Source of the DNA: Eutreptiella sp. 'Long Island Sound 2002'
Taxonomy: Eukaryota > Euglenozoa > Euglenophyceae > Eutreptiales > Eutreptiaceae
DNA: 64,000 nucleotides
Direction: 5' to 3'
NCBI GenBank assembly: GCA_964036045.1
Contig: OZ038383.1
Coordinates: forward strand, 39,310,294-39,374,293
Part shown: positions 1-10,746 of the stretch, one piece after another
How the letters are laid out: every line of letters begins with the position of its first letter
Position numbering within the stretch: the stretch's first letter is position 1
Made by a program: the position numbers and the translations under genes
Notes under the pieces: generated by a model
What the model saw: only the letters and a program-made list of their open reading frames with translations
The model's database searches: none
What the model was told of the DNA's origin: nothing

Positions 1-331
1 CAAGTAGGAGCACCACCGTACCACCCAGTGATAGGGCCCTCCAACCCCGCGCGGCAACCGACGCAACCTCTCCACCACCCATTTCAAGGCATGCTGCTTG
101 ATGAAGTGGGAGGTTGGTCCCTTAATGCCGCGATAGGGCCTCTTGGGCCCTTTGCAGTTGCGCCCCAATGATGGATGCGTCAATAACATGCATTGCAAAG
201 CTGGAGGGAGATGTGTGTACCAGGAAAGTTCTTGCCCCAATAATCTCTCCCTCACGAACCGTGCCATGGATGGCATCCGTCCACGTGAGACTACCGTGGC
301 CCGCCACTGCCATATTAGTGATCCTGTCCTC

Positions 332-1015
332 CTAGGGAGAGGCATGCGGCGAGCTGTCCCTCGCCGCCACAGGCACCCAGCAGTACCTCTGGGGCCCTAG
401 CCATGCCACGTCCGAATGTGGACTAGCCACTACTCTTTCCAGTAACGTTGCACTGGATGCCGTCAACTCTGGGGACCGAAGGTCGTTCGGCCGATGCACC
501 CCTTGCGGCCACCAATGTACTTCGCATCCGCATTTGGAGTTGATGGCCCCCAGTGCTGTAGCGAACTGCGCTTCCCACGCCGTCATCAATCCATGCGGCT
601 TGTATACCACCACCGTTCCCTGCTCCACCGCTCCACGTTCCCGCATCGACGTGACGGCAACGTGTAGGTCATGTGGCACATTAACTAACCTAACCACTTC
701 CGGGACGAGGATGTCATCTGCATCAAGGGCCGGACCTGCTGGTACAAGCAAGAAGATGGCCCACTCCGCACGTCCGCACAGCGCCGCAAACGCCCTGTGG
801 AACGCCGATACCCCAATTACCATCCGCAGGGGCGGGGGGTCAATGTCACCCCATGCATATGGGATAAGAAACGGGACCGACGCCGGATCATCTTGTTGTC
901 GATGCCCGTCGAAGACATCCCCTGGCAAGAACATTGGAGAGGCCGGAGGGGTGAACGGTATGGACAGCCCTGGGCAGTCTTGATTCCAGTCCTTGTCCTT
1001 GTAGCCGCCTACCAC
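332..1015 (-). pseudogene. Unrecognised C-terminal LINE segment
   Basis: This is a 227-residue open frame on the same strand and downstream of the LINE RT. The composition looks coding, with segments such as HRAFAALCGRAEWAIFLLVP and a Cys/His pair in KCGCEVHWW. The RT context makes it likely to be the C-terminal part of the LINE polyprotein, where some LINEs carry RNase H, a protease or a second endonuclease. I cannot identify any of these. A short minus-strand frame at 122-313 may continue it. Confidence 0.35.
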
Positions 1016-1382
1016 ATACGCATCGCTCGCGGCGGATTACGTCGTGCGTTTGGTGGCCTTCATGTGCCGCACCGGATGAAGAAGTCGATGGGTCAGCGGA
1101 CTAGGCAGCCGGGACAGGAACACCGCTTGGAGGCGCGTTAACCATATGCGGCCTAGCATGGTGGGCCCGACCCCCGTAACTGGGAGGTGCAGATGTTCTT
1201 CGTGACAGTCTGCAAGTTTCGCGGCCAATGCCCAGTCACATGGCACGGAAGACTCGTGTGTAGGAGGTCATTGCCCGGATCCGTCAAGGATAGCACCGCC
1301 TCTTTAGTGCGTAGCACAGACAGCACACAGACGTCCCTACGCTTGGCATGTAGGATCGGTTTGTCCACCGCCATCCGGCCCA

Positions 1383-1856
1383 CTACACTTGTGGTAAATG
1401 GGTGTGCGCGCATGAGTACACTGAGGATAGTAGGAGGACACCGACCCGCAGCGTTCCCATTGCCCTCAACACACGGTCAAGCCACGTGTCTCCCGCGTGT
1501 GATGCAAACGCCGTCGACGGAACCATAAACTGCGTGCACACCCCATACTGTGCGTGCAATAGGTACAACAAGGCTTGCAGCTCACCATTGATCACGGCCG
1601 AGCGATGGTGCGTTAGCTGGGCCACAATCGCTACCACGGAGTCGCGCCACAGGACCGGGATATCCGCCAACCTAAGCCCTTTGCTAGATTGGACCACTAC
1701 TTTGGACAACTCTTTGGGCAGGTTTTCAAGCTGCCTTGCCGCAGCTTTGATGGCAGCATTTAACCGCACACTCTCTGCCAGAATGTCCGACAGGTACGGC
1801 GCCGCGTACCGCACTATGCCACCAACCACCGCTGCCATCACCTTACGGGGCACCAA
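1383..1856 (-). pseudogene. LINE segment downstream of the RT palm (thumb-like)
   Basis: This 157-residue open frame directly follows the RT palm on the minus strand. The stretch VMAAVVGGIVRYAAPYLSDI resembles the helical region after the RT core of APE LINEs. The position fits the thumb or connection region, but the family match is weak and I rely mainly on context. A further open frame at 1,153-1,413 (minus) probably continues the same polyprotein after another frameshift. Confidence 0.45.
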
Positions 1857-1886
1857 TGCTGGCCCCAGTGTGTTCTTGCACCAGGC

Positions 1887-2752
1887 CTAGAGAGCTTCGC
1901 AGCGGAGCACGTGTTTCTCTTTCATGAATGCCATCCCCGTAGGGTGAAGCCTGAGGCCCAGGTGCGGTACGTTACTCTTGGCCATTAGACAGACCCACGG
2001 AGCAACCACATTGTTAGATCTAGGTGCACCGTAATTGAGAAGATACGCGCCATGGTGGCGTACACACATTTCTGAACATTGCGGGACATGCCCATGTTCG
2101 CTGAGTAACGCGCAATCACCACTGCTGCGTACTACAAAAATTGCGGTGGCATGTGTGCCATCAGCAGGAGGTCGTTGCAATACGCCTGTATCAGGAGCGG
2201 CACTGCGTGGCGGGCATCTCCTTGGGCCTTGCTGGCAAAGCTCCGCAGGAGGGGTTCTAGGAGGAGGAGATAGAGCACTGCCCTTTCCAGGTTGCCCTGC
2301 CGCGTGCCGCGATGAAGGCGCTTGCTCAGGGTCGGGCCGTGTGCAGTGACAATGCGCACTGTAGAGCCACACTTGAGGGTGTGGAAGAGCTTGATGAGCT
2401 CCTCCGGGACCTCCATGTAGCGCAGGAGGAGAGCCTTCGCGCCATTTGGCGCGTTGTCAAAGGCCTTGTAGACATCAAAGGCCAGGACGTGATTCGCTTG
2501 TTGACCTCGCTGAAGCCTATGCTACGCCAGGAATACCGGGCCGGCTACCGTACAGCCCGGCATGGCCTCGATTTGGGAGTCTGCGGCCATCCCCTTGCCA
2601 ACCACGACCGCCGTGAACCTCCGCATGAGGGGGGTCATGAGCATTCTCATGTCCTACTGCCCCAACGCTATGGGCCGGTATGCGTCCTAGTCCCACGTGG
2701 CCGTTACCTTCCGCGTCAGCCAGATTATGGCCTCATACCACAATCCCGGGAC
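1887..2752 (-). pseudogene. LINE reverse transcriptase domain, frameshifted
   Basis: This is a reverse transcriptase palm and finger domain. Reading the minus strand down from 2,752, I see a finger motif VPGLWYEAIIW, then YRPIAL near 2,660. Motif A, AFDVYKAFDNAP, is at 2,456-2,480. HRGTRQG (motif B region) is near 2,310. The active-site box reads AYCNDLLL at 2,171-2,182, where family members have YADD, so one catalytic Asp is replaced by Asn. The segment HLGLRLHPTGM after it is the usual post-motif-C region in another frame, so at least one frameshift lies near 2,160. In-frame stops also occur near 2,672 and 2,645. The domain is recognisable but not functional. Confidence 0.8.
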
Positions 2753-2760
2753 TTCCGCGC
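2753..2760. other. Target-site duplication, left copy (TTCCGCGC)
   Basis: These 8 bp are repeated exactly at 20,149-20,156 on the same strand. On the minus strand both copies lie inside the LINE codons for Arg-Gly-Ala-Glu. The LINE frame runs on through Glu-Val-Pro-Gly when one copy and the intervening DNA are removed. Eight-base duplications are typical of hAT insertions. Confidence 0.85.
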
Positions 2761-2774
2761 CAGCTATGTGTATA
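2761..2774 (+). repeat. Left terminal inverted repeat of the giant hAT-like element
   Basis: The sequence is CAGCTATGTGTATA. Its inverted partner at 20,135-20,148 reads CATCTATGTGTATA from the outside in, so 13 of 14 positions match. Both ends start with CA, as hAT termini usually do. Beyond position 14 the two ends diverge. Confidence 0.82.
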
Positions 2775-4759
2775 GCGACCTAGTCGGCTATCAGACATCA
2801 GACATCATGAAACCCCCGATTGCTATTTGACACCCAGCCACATATTGCCACCCCGTCCCGATTTGTTGTTAGTAGTTGTGGGTTGTGCAGTTTCCAACCA
2901 TTTTCAGCCCCTTCGATGATGGCGACGTTGTGTGTGCACGGGCCTGCTCCGTGGAACTTGGGTCTGGGCTGCAGCAGGGGCCCATGCGCAGACCCCTGCA
3001 GGGACCTTTTTCTTAGGCCCCGTTTTGTGTTCCACGGATTTTTTTGAAATGCCACTGCCAGTGCCCAAATCCAGCCAATACCGCACCTGAGATGGGTCCC
3101 GAAGCAAACAGTCGACGCGCTTAGCATGTAGCACTGTGGTATAACGCTGTGGTACACCGCACCCCAAAAAACCATGAATCCAATGCAAGGTCCTTTGTGC
3201 ACATGCAGTGGGATAGCTGAGAAGGGGCTCTTCTCTGATGTTGTGTTGCCAAGTGTGTGTTATGGGTGTTACGCATCCCCTTCAATGATTTTTCGTTTCC
3301 AAGGGCGCAAACGAAGGGGGATGATTTGTTGACGTCGGGTCTGTGCTTCCCCTACAGCAGAGGCACAGACCCCCGCAGGGACATTTTTTCTTAGGCCCTG
3401 TTTGGGTTGGCAGAGCTGTTGAGAAAGTGGGGCGTGAAAGAGCATTTGCCTAAGCATGGGAAAATCAGTACCATCCAACTCTACATTCCACCGGGAAGGG
3501 ATCCAGGGATCGCAGCAGCAGCATCCCTAAAGAGCCCCCGAGCCGCAGCCCCCGTCCCGGCCATGGCGCCGGTGGACTCGTTCGCGCGACAGTTCGCCCA
3601 ACCCTCTGCCCCGCAAATGCGTGCCCCAAAGCCGCAGCAGCCATATTTCAAACATCCCCACAGTCGTATGGCGCCCGGAGGCTGACGCTTCCACCAAAAA
3701 CAATGTAATGAGAAGGGGATCTGCTTTGGCTGTTTCGGTTACCATTCTCAGAGGTGTGCGTTGCTAATACTTTTGTGTTTTGGTTCTGTTTGATTCTATG
3801 GATTTGATGGATTTTATTTTATTAGATGGATCATGCAAAGTCACTAATGCCCCCTTCGACCCCTTCGATGATGAACATGCTGCCAGCTCCTGAGAAGGGG
3901 TCCCGATTCGTTGGTATTTGCATGCATATGCGTACCCCAGTTGTGCCTTGTATGTATGCATCGCCTTCGATGATGTGTCAGCCATCTGGGAACAATCTCT
4001 CCAGGGCCTACTGTTCTAGGCCCTATTTTGTTGGATGGAGCCAGGCATCTCCCCATACTCCAACGGATCTGCATGTTTGCCAAACTTGCCGAAGACCAGT
4101 GCACTCAGCCCTCCTGCACCCTAGTGCTGCACGACATATGCCAGCCCCTACCTTGACAGCTTGTCTGGGTCATTGCGCAAATTCCGGCCCCAAGGTTTCT
4201 TTTTCATTGTGCCTTGCTGGGCGCAGTACTGTGCAATGTGGCGGACTGCATTTGAGTTGGGTGATGCAGAATTCCCACTGTCAGCCCAAAAAAAAAACTC
4301 AGAAGGGGCTCTGCTATGTGTGTACTGGTGGTCGACAACTTGGAGGTATTTCGTTTTGATTTAAGGTGGTCCTAATTTCCTGGTATGTTTTGCTTCTATT
4401 GGATTTGATTTTATTTTATTTGGCGGATCATGCAAAACACCCTTGAGGTGTTTAGTGCGTACGTGGTCTAGGTCATGGCGCCTATGACCATAGACCCCTT
4501 CAATGACGAACATGCTGCCAACTACTGAGATGGGGTCCGATGTCACATTCTCCTGGTACCTATGTCCCTTCAACGCTTATCTGTTCCTTGTTGTGCATGT
4601 CTCTCTCGACACAAAGGGAAATGCGTGTATTGCATAGGAGACAAGTGTGCGCTGAGCCTCTTCTACACATAGGGCAATCTTTTGTTATCAACCTCCCCCT
4701 TGAGGCGAGGAAGCGCGTCTTGGGTCTAGACCGTTGCGTCTCTGACCCAGACATTTGAG
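2775..4759. repeat. Left part of the giant element: diverged direct repeats, no convincing gene
   Basis: Several motifs recur in this stretch. A block around CCCTTCGATGATG appears near 2,911, 3,857 and 3,964, with a variant near 4,496. A ~55-bp block with GGGACnTTTTTCTTAGGCCC occurs at about 2,970-3,030 and 3,355-3,412. A ~150-bp block containing GGATCATGCAAA recurs at about 3,760-3,900 and 4,360-4,540. Only the short proline-rich frame at 3,407-3,685 looks coding. I see no start, promoter or other gene. Confidence 0.5.
3407..3685 (+). pseudogene. Proline-rich fragment with one copy of the 96-bp repeat
   Basis: This is a 92-residue open frame. It holds a short globular-looking start (LLRKWGVKEHLPKHGKIST) followed by a Pro/Ala/Gln-rich segment containing PVPAMAPVDS. 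That segment matches the repeats at 6.9-7.8 kb, so this is a diverged relative or displaced piece of the same ORF. I do not recognise a function. Confidence 0.35.
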
Positions 4760-4818
4760 TTGGGCCTGCCCCAGCACCCACGCGTTCATCCCCCACCCAC
4801 TGCGGGCTGCAATTTGCC

Positions 4819-5445
4819 ATGTCGTCTCGCCCCCTTAGCGTGGCCTCTTCCGCCCCCTCCAGCCCTTCGTTCCAGGAATGCGGTTGGGGGGATCTGCCGG
4901 AGGTCTTGCGGTTTGGAGACCAACCCCCATCGCCACCGTGGGATTCTGATGCTGAGAAGTGTCTCAGCGAACTGGCCTCGCCCCAGCCTCCATTGCTAAC
5001 ACTGCCTCCCTCTCCCCCTTCACCCTGCCGTGCACCAACAACCTCTCCAACGCCCGTAAGTCCTCCGCGCAGACCCCACGTTAACCCAACCCCATACCAT
5101 TTCTTAGTCCTTAAAGGGGCGCAGGGAGCGGCGGGCCGGTGGCAGGCGAGAGGTTGGGTGGGATCGGCGGGACCTGTGTCAAATATCCCTCTCTGGAAAG
5201 AGCTACTGCAGCTTTTGGATTCCACTTTTCAAGATATTCTGTGGGTGAAAGTTCCCTCCCACGTGAATGTGGAAGGTAACGAGCAGGCCGACACCCTGGC
5301 TAACAATGGTAGATTCAGCAACCCCCTGTACCTAGCTCGGAAGACCCCCAGGGTCCAAGCGGCAGGGCAACGCGCCAAACGGGCACGCCAGGTAGCGGCT
5401 CGGAGTCCCCCCGGGGTGTGTCCCCCCCGCACCCAATCGTACTGA
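4819..5445 (+). pseudogene. RNase H fragment behind a Ser/Pro-rich segment
   Basis: Residues 1-100 of this 208-residue frame are low-complexity Ser/Pro. Residues ~121-172 match the C-terminal half of RNase HI as found in retroelements: a helix (LWKELLQLL), the strand VKVPSHVN, and the turn EGNEQADTLAN, with the expected His and Asp. The N-terminal half with the first catalytic acidic residues is missing. It lies inside the giant hAT-like element and is opposite in strand to the flanking LINE, so it comes from another retroelement or was captured. No partner domain is adjacent. Confidence 0.6.
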
Positions 5446-6862
5446 ATTTTGAGCAGTGTATTGCTTCACCAGGACCAAGAGAGGAAACCCCGAATGTCCC
5501 TTCGGATCAGGGGCATGAGAGTGATGTGTGGCTGCAATTGGGTTTAGTTGAGATGCCAGACAGCCCGAGGAGCGAGGAGTCTACGCACAGCCACCTGTCG
5601 AGTGTTCCCACAGTCACCAATCACTCCGAAGGGCCGGGGACCCCCACAACCCCATTTTGTGACAGGATCACGCATACAAGGGGGGGGGGGGGCGCAGCCC
5701 TACAACGTCCTGCAGCGAGCACGGATCCACAGAGACCCAAACCCCCCCACCGGCGCCTGACACCGCATACAACGGGGACGGGAATCGGAGCCCCTCGACC
5801 TCATGCAGTGAACGGGGTTGTTCCTAGGGCACTTTGTTGTGACGCTTGGCACCATACTTGGTTTTGTTCATTGTGATGCCCTATTTGTTCTGACACGACA
5901 GGTGCCCTATGTGTTTGGCGCTGGCACACGAAGGTTATATGTTATGCTATCAGGCTTGGCAGCTGCCGCCTGCTCCCAGTGTGCACCCGCTTCCAGGAAG
6001 CGGCATGTCGGATGCTCGTGTACATATCAGGCTGTGTCTTAACGACTGGATGTAGCATAGCAGTTGATTGTGGACAACACCTGGAACATTGGCTGGAGTT
6101 GCCTGGGCGGGGGCATCCAGTATCTGTGACCGACCATGATTGAGCCCCAACCCCATACCAGGTAGCCCTGGAAGCCGTGGAGGAGGCCCTGATGTGCACT
6201 GCCGTGTAATCGCCATCCCCCCAACAACCCCCCAAGTACGTACCCAAGGACCCCCCCACCCCCCCCAAAACACACTGTACACGGGCCCTACAGTGCCAAA
6301 ACACTGCAGCTCATCCGGGAGAATCACGGGGACGAGGTTCAGTATTTCGTAGACGGGGTGCTGAACCGCCGAGCGATGTACCGGTTTGCTGTGCAGCAGC
6401 CCAAAAAAAACCCCCTGCGGGTGTGGCAGGGGGGCATGCGAATTGGCCGTTCGCATTTCCTCAGCAGGGACGAGGAGCATGCAGCAGTGGTGCTTGAAAT
6501 CGTGTGTGCCACCCCAAAACCCCCCCGTATCCCCAAGCCAGCCCCACCACCTGTGCCTGGTCGGCCGTTGCCCCCTCCACCAAGTGTTCAGGTGATGCTG
6601 ACCCAGTATAGCAGGCACCGCCGTACCTCACTCCTCCCACTGGCTCCCGCACCGAAGCGGCCAAGCCCCACCCCGTAGTGCGGTTCATTGCTCCAGCGGC
6701 GTGCGTCTCAGTCCGCCCCCCCACCGGTGAGGCCGCAATTTGGGTCATTGCTCCCTGCGCAAGCCCCCCTGCAGCGACCCCAGACTTCGGCGAGACGTTC
6801 GAATTTCCAGCTCTTCGGCCAGTGTGCACTGAGCGTCTCTTACTCATAGGGCACTCTTCCAA
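5446..6862. other. Low-complexity stretch with no confident gene
   Basis: The stretch is C-rich with many proline codons and a poly-G tract near 5,681. A frame at 6,358-6,678 (plus) contains a plausible start (MLNRRAMYRFAVQQPKKNPL) and ends in a Pro-rich tail, but matches nothing I know. Text near 6,820-6,860 echoes that at 4,650-4,685 (a GTGTGCnCTGAGC core followed by CATAGGGCA), which suggests an old duplication. Confidence 0.35.
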
Positions 6863-7855
6863 ATGGCTCCAAAATGGCCCGCCAAGACCAAGTATGGTGC
6901 AAAGCCGAAGCCAAAGGCAACGGCACCACCAACATCACCACCATCGCGCGCCCCAGAGGAGCCGCACGCGGCCCCTGTCCCGGCCATGGCGCCGGCGGAC
7001 AGGGGCGCGCCACCCTCTGCCCCCCCACAGGCAACGCCCCAGCCACCACCCGGGGGTGTGGATTTTGTCACGATCCCACCGCAACCCTCGGCACAACCAC
7101 CACCATTGCGCGCCCCAGAGCCGCAGCAATCCGCCCCAGTCCCGGCCATGGCGCCGGTGGACTGGGGCGCGCGACAGGGTGCTCCACCCTCTGCCCCGGG
7201 AATGCGTGCCGCCGAGCCGCAGCAATCCGCCCCTGTCCCGGCCATGGCGCCGGCTAACAGGGGTGAGCGACAGGGTGCTCAACCCTCTGCCCCCAGAATG
7301 CGTGCCCCCGAGCCGCAGCAATCCGCCCCAGTCCCAGCCATGGCGCCGGTGGACTCGGGCGCGCCACGGGGTGCCCCACCCTCTGCACCAGCAATGCGTG
7401 CCCCCGAGCCGCAGCAATCCGCCCCTGTCCCGGCCATGGCGCCGATGGACTCCGGCGCGCCACAGGGTGCCCACCCTCTGCCCCGCAAATGCGTGCCCCA
7501 GAGCCGCAGCAATCCGCCCCTGTCCCGGCTATGGCGCTGGTTGACTCGGGCGCGCGACAGGGTGCTCAACCCTCTGCACCACCAATGCGTGCCGCTCAGA
7601 CGCAGCAGTCCATCCCCATCAAGGCACTGCCGACTGCTGCCTCGGGTGCGCCACAAGGCGGTCAACCCTCAGCACAACCACTGTGTGCCGCTGAGCCACA
7701 GCACTCCACCCTGTCCCGGCCATGGCGCCGGTGGACTCGGGTGCACCACAAGGAGCTCAACCCTCTTCACAACCACCATGTGCCGCTCCGCCACAGCAGC
7801 CAACGCTGTTGCCCACTTCGGCCACATTGAACAACATGGACTACGGGCCCGATGA
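6863..7855 (+). CDS. Pro/Ala/Gln repeat protein ORF (96-bp, 32-residue units)
   Basis: This is a 330-residue open frame dominated by tandem 32-residue units with the core RAPEPQQSAPVPAMAP followed by VDSGA and PSAP. Unit starts fall at about 7,108, 7,204, 7,300, 7,396 and 7,492, an exact 96-bp period. The unit length is a multiple of three, so a frame stays open through expansion. The repeat text shifts frame near 7,470, where the frame beginning at 7,489 takes it over. It may be a disordered structural or gag-like segment of the element, or only an in-frame minisatellite. I do not recognise a function. Confidence 0.4.
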   Translation: MAPKWPAKTKYGAKPKPKATAPPTSPPSRAPEEPHAAPVPAMAPADRGAPPSAPPQATPQPPPGGVDFVTIPPQPSAQPPPLRAPEPQQSAPVPAMAPVDWGARQGAPPSAPGMRAAEPQQSAPVPAMAPANRGERQGAQPSAPRMRAPEPQQSAPVPAMAPVDSGAPRGAPPSAPAMRAPEPQQSAPVPAMAPMDSGAPQGAHPLPRKCVPQSRSNPPLSRLWRWLTRARDRVLNPLHHQCVPLRRSSPSPSRHCRLLPRVRHKAVNPQHNHCVPLSHSTPPCPGHGAGGLGCTTRSSTLFTTTMCRSATAANAVAHFGHIEQHGLRAR

Positions 7856-7904
7856 CAACCTTGTCGAAGGGTTTACGCAACAGTGGCTTGACCGCGACCC
7901 CCAA

Positions 7905-9167
7905 AGTATTTGACGGATGTACGTCCGTCAAATGTTTGGGGGCTGTAGACCCCCCAAATATTTGACGGATGTGCGTCCGTCAAATATTTGGGGGGCCTAC
8001 ACGCCCAAATATTTGAGGGATGTACGTCCGTCAAATGTTTGGGGGCTGTAGACCCCCCAAATATTTGACTGATGTGCGTCCGTCAAATATTTGGGGGCTG
8101 TAGACCCCAAAAATATTTGACGGATGTGGTTCCGTCAAATAGTTGGGGGCTGTAGACCCCCAAAATATTTGACGGGTGTGAATCCGTCAAATATTTGGGG
8201 GACCTACACCCCCAAAATATTTGACGGATGTGCGTCCGTCAAACATTTGGGGGCTGTCGACCCCCCAAATATTTGACGGATATGGTTCCGTCAAATATTT
8301 TGGGGGGCCTACACCCCCAAAATATTTGACGGATGTGCGTCCGTCAAATATTTGGGGGCTGTAGACCATCCAAATATTTGACGGATGTGGTTCCGTCAAA
8401 TCTTTGGGGGCTGTAGACCCCCAAAATATTTGACGGAACCACATACGTCAAGTATTTGGGGGGTCTACAGCCCCCAAATATTTGACGGACGTACATCCGT
8501 CAAATATTTGGGGGGCCTACGCCCCCGAAATATTTGACGGACGTACGTCCGTCAAATGTTCGGGGGCTGTAGACCCCCCAAATATTTGACGGATGGGGTT
8601 CCGTCAAATAATTTTGGGGGCCTACACCCCCAAAATATTTGACTGATGTGCGTCCGTCGAATATTTCGGGGCTATAGACCCCCCAAATATTTGACGGATG
8701 TGGTTCCGTCAAATATTTGGGGGCTGTAGACCCCCAAAATATTTGGCAAATTTGGTTCTGTCAAATATTTGGGGGAGCTACACCCCCAAAATATTTGACG
8801 GACGTACGTCTGTCAAATATTTGGGGGCTGTAGACCCCCAAAATATTTGACGGATGTACGTCCGTCAAATATTTGGGGGCTGTAGACCCCCCAAATATTT
8901 GTAGGATGTGGTTCCGTCAAATATTTGGGGGGCCTACACCCCCAAAATATTTGACGGATGTGCGTACGTCAAATGTTTGGGGGCTGTAGACCCCCCAAAT
9001 ATTTGACGGATGTGGTTCCGTCAAATATTGTGGGGGCCTACACCCCCCAAAATATTTGACGTACATCCGTCCGTCAAATATTTGGGGGCTGTAGACCCCC
9101 CAAATATTTGACTGATGTGGTTCCGTCAAATATTTGGGGGCTGTAGACCCCTAAAATAGTTGACGGA
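7905..9167. repeat. Palindromic satellite array, left block (~51-bp units)
   Basis: About 24 tandem units are present. Each is itself an inverted repeat: an arm CCCCCAAATATTTGACGGA, a 6-bp centre such as TGTGCG, TGTACG or TGTGGT, then the mirror arm, with short spacers (CTGTAGAC or CCTACAC). Every unit could form a hairpin or cruciform. The array is broken at 9,167 by a gypsy patch and resumes at 10,747. Translated frames through it are by-products of its periodicity. Confidence 0.93.
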
Positions 9168-10461
9168 GCAGGAACTGCTCGCGGGTATGCTGGTGCTATC
9201 CTCTCAGTCCCGACTGTTGGGGAGTAACCCAGTGGGTTGGCTGCGCGACGAAGAACCGGTCCGTACCTTCCAGAAGGGACCCCCACCTGAGAAAGCTAAG
9301 CTCCGACGCTGGTGCACCTACCTGAGCGAGCTACGGCTCTCAATACATCATATCCAGGGCGTCAAGAACGAGTGGGCGGACTACATCAGCCGCAACAACT
9401 TCGACGACATGATTGGTGCCAGGTCTGAGGAGCTAGCCAAGGAGGCGCTCAGCCGTATGGATGAACACCTGGACTTGAACATGACCATGATCAGACCTCC
9501 AGATGGACTCCGACAAGTGGAGTACCTGAAGGAGTTTGGGGATTTCTACAAATGCCTGGACAAGCGTCTGGAACCCGTCCTGGTCAACCAGGAGCAGTGC
9601 AAACTGGACAAGACCTACCTCTGGCATGAGGACCGGATAGTCGTGCCTAGCGAGAGAATCCCGGCGCTCCTCAAGTGGACCCATGAGTCCAGTGGTCATG
9701 TGGGGGCCAACCGTACCCTGAGGCTTTTCAAGCAGTGGTTCCACTCTACGTGGACGGATGACCAGCTGCAGAAAACCCTCCAGCTTATCGTGGACAAGTC
9801 CTCGTGTCGGTCCTGTAAACCTGGGGATATCAGGGATAGAGGTCTCTATTCGACTCTCCGTATCCCCCACTGTGCCAACAGTGTTCTCTATCTACACTAC
9901 ACAGAGATGCCTAGGTTCGGGGGCTATGACTTTGCCCTAGTGGTAACCTGTGGGCTGACCAGGTTTACCAGGGTGTTCCCATGTACCAAACACATCACCG
10001 GCGAGGGGATCATCGAGATACTCCTGGAGGAGTGGTTCTGTGTCTATGGGGCACCCAACGAGATCAACTCAGACGAGGACGTCCGAGTGCGCTCCGACAC
10101 TGGCTGGTACAAGAGAGTCCTGAGGTCCCTCAATGTCCAGGTGTCAAAGGGGATTCCCTATACTCATACGAGTAACCCCCTATGTGAGCAACGGATTCGT
10201 GTTCTCAAGGAGAACGTAAGGACCTGGTGCAAAACTGAGCGCACCAAAGACTGGGTGAGACTACTCCTCGTCATATCCTTGATGATGATCTCCCAAGAGA
10301 GTCCTAGGGGCGGAGAGACCCGGGGCGTACCCCGTGGCACCGGTGCGACATTCGCCGGGTTCAACAAGGGTGCAGACTTGGGCATAATTAGGACACCATT
10401 TCTGCCGATAGCTCATAGGTCCTTAGGATCAGCGCATCCACACACACATGGGCAGGTATAG
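9168..10461 (+). pseudogene. Ty3/gypsy RNase H tail and integrase
   Basis: Residue numbers count from 9,160. Residues ~3-85 are an RNase H tail (EQELLAG, then SIHHIQGVKNEWADYISR). An HHCC zinc-binding domain follows (H175, H180, C216, C219). The integrase core spans ~240-360. Its second catalytic Asp is D305 (INSDED) and its Glu is E343 (PLCEQRIRVLKE). At the first Asp position the sequence reads LYLHYTEMP, with His246 where the family has Asp, which should abolish strand transfer. The frame begins abruptly inside RNase H because the patch starts there. No reverse transcriptase lies upstream. Confidence 0.85.
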
Positions 10462-10502
10462 GAAGGGTTAAGTCCCTAGGTTTCTTCTAAGAGGCAAGCG
10501 TT

Positions 10503-10733
10503 TCAGCGAGCCTCGGCAACTCTCCTAGGTTGTTCTGGGACAAGTAGTCTACCAGAACAGAATCGAGGCGTGCGTCCCTCAGGAAGAACAAAGGCAGAGA
10601 AGGGTTCCCAGGTAGCTTCTTCAACTCCAAACCCTTCCCAGAGGGTGAGGAAACACCACACCCGGCGATAGCGGTGTCGGATGACCAACTTCACCAGGTA
10701 GAAGAGTTCCTTAGCCATCTCCTCGGCATTCAT
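10503..10733 (-). pseudogene. Chromodomain fragment, inverted relative to the integrase
   Basis: The minus-strand frame reads CFLTLWEGFGVEEATWEPFS, which matches the chromodomain core YLVKWkGy...eTWEP found at the C-terminus of chromovirus integrases. In an intact element it would follow the integrase on the same strand; here it faces it. This indicates an inversion, or the joining of two gypsy fragments head to head. Confidence 0.65.
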
Positions 10734-10746
10734 GTCGGGAAGTGGC

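Larger units (their letters stand above)
1..2760 (-). mobile_element. APE-type LINE, 3' part (RT and C-terminal region), cut off from its 5' part
   Basis: This is the downstream half of a non-LTR retrotransposon read on the minus strand. Non-LTR elements of this type copy RNA into DNA at a nicked genomic target. The RT motifs begin right beside position 2,752 and continue to lower coordinates. The endonuclease and connector that should precede them are found only at 20.15-23.9 kb in the same orientation. The break at 2,760 coincides with an 8-bp target duplication, and the reading frame is continuous across it when the 17.4-kb insert is removed. Several frameshifts and stops show that it is dead. 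The 3' end lies outside the window. The family within the LINEs is not assigned. Confidence 0.8.
9168..10746. mobile_element. Ty3/gypsy patch inserted in the satellite
   Basis: This 1,579-bp block carries an RNase H tail and integrase on the plus strand and a chromodomain on the minus strand, with no LTRs, primer-binding site or polypurine tract visible. It is flanked by CGGA on both sides (9,164-9,167 and 10,747-10,750). Removing it with one CGGA restores a normal satellite unit. The CGGA pair may be a 4-bp target duplication or microhomology from break repair. The missing LTRs and the internal inversion favour a patchwork capture of two gypsy pieces. Confidence 0.75.

Noticed and set aside
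4315-4330. GCTATGTGTGTA as a third copy of the giant element's terminal repeat
   Set aside because: It shares only a short core, has no duplication beside it, and lies at no boundary.
8187-9129. Repeated frames reading IWGVYSPQIFDGRTSVKYFG in the satellite
   Set aside because: They follow the satellite period, appear only in the array, and are by-products of palindromic units.
9160-9168. TTG near 9,160 as a real start codon for the integrase frame
   Set aside because: The first codons come from the satellite and the frame enters RNase H in mid-domain. There is no true start.
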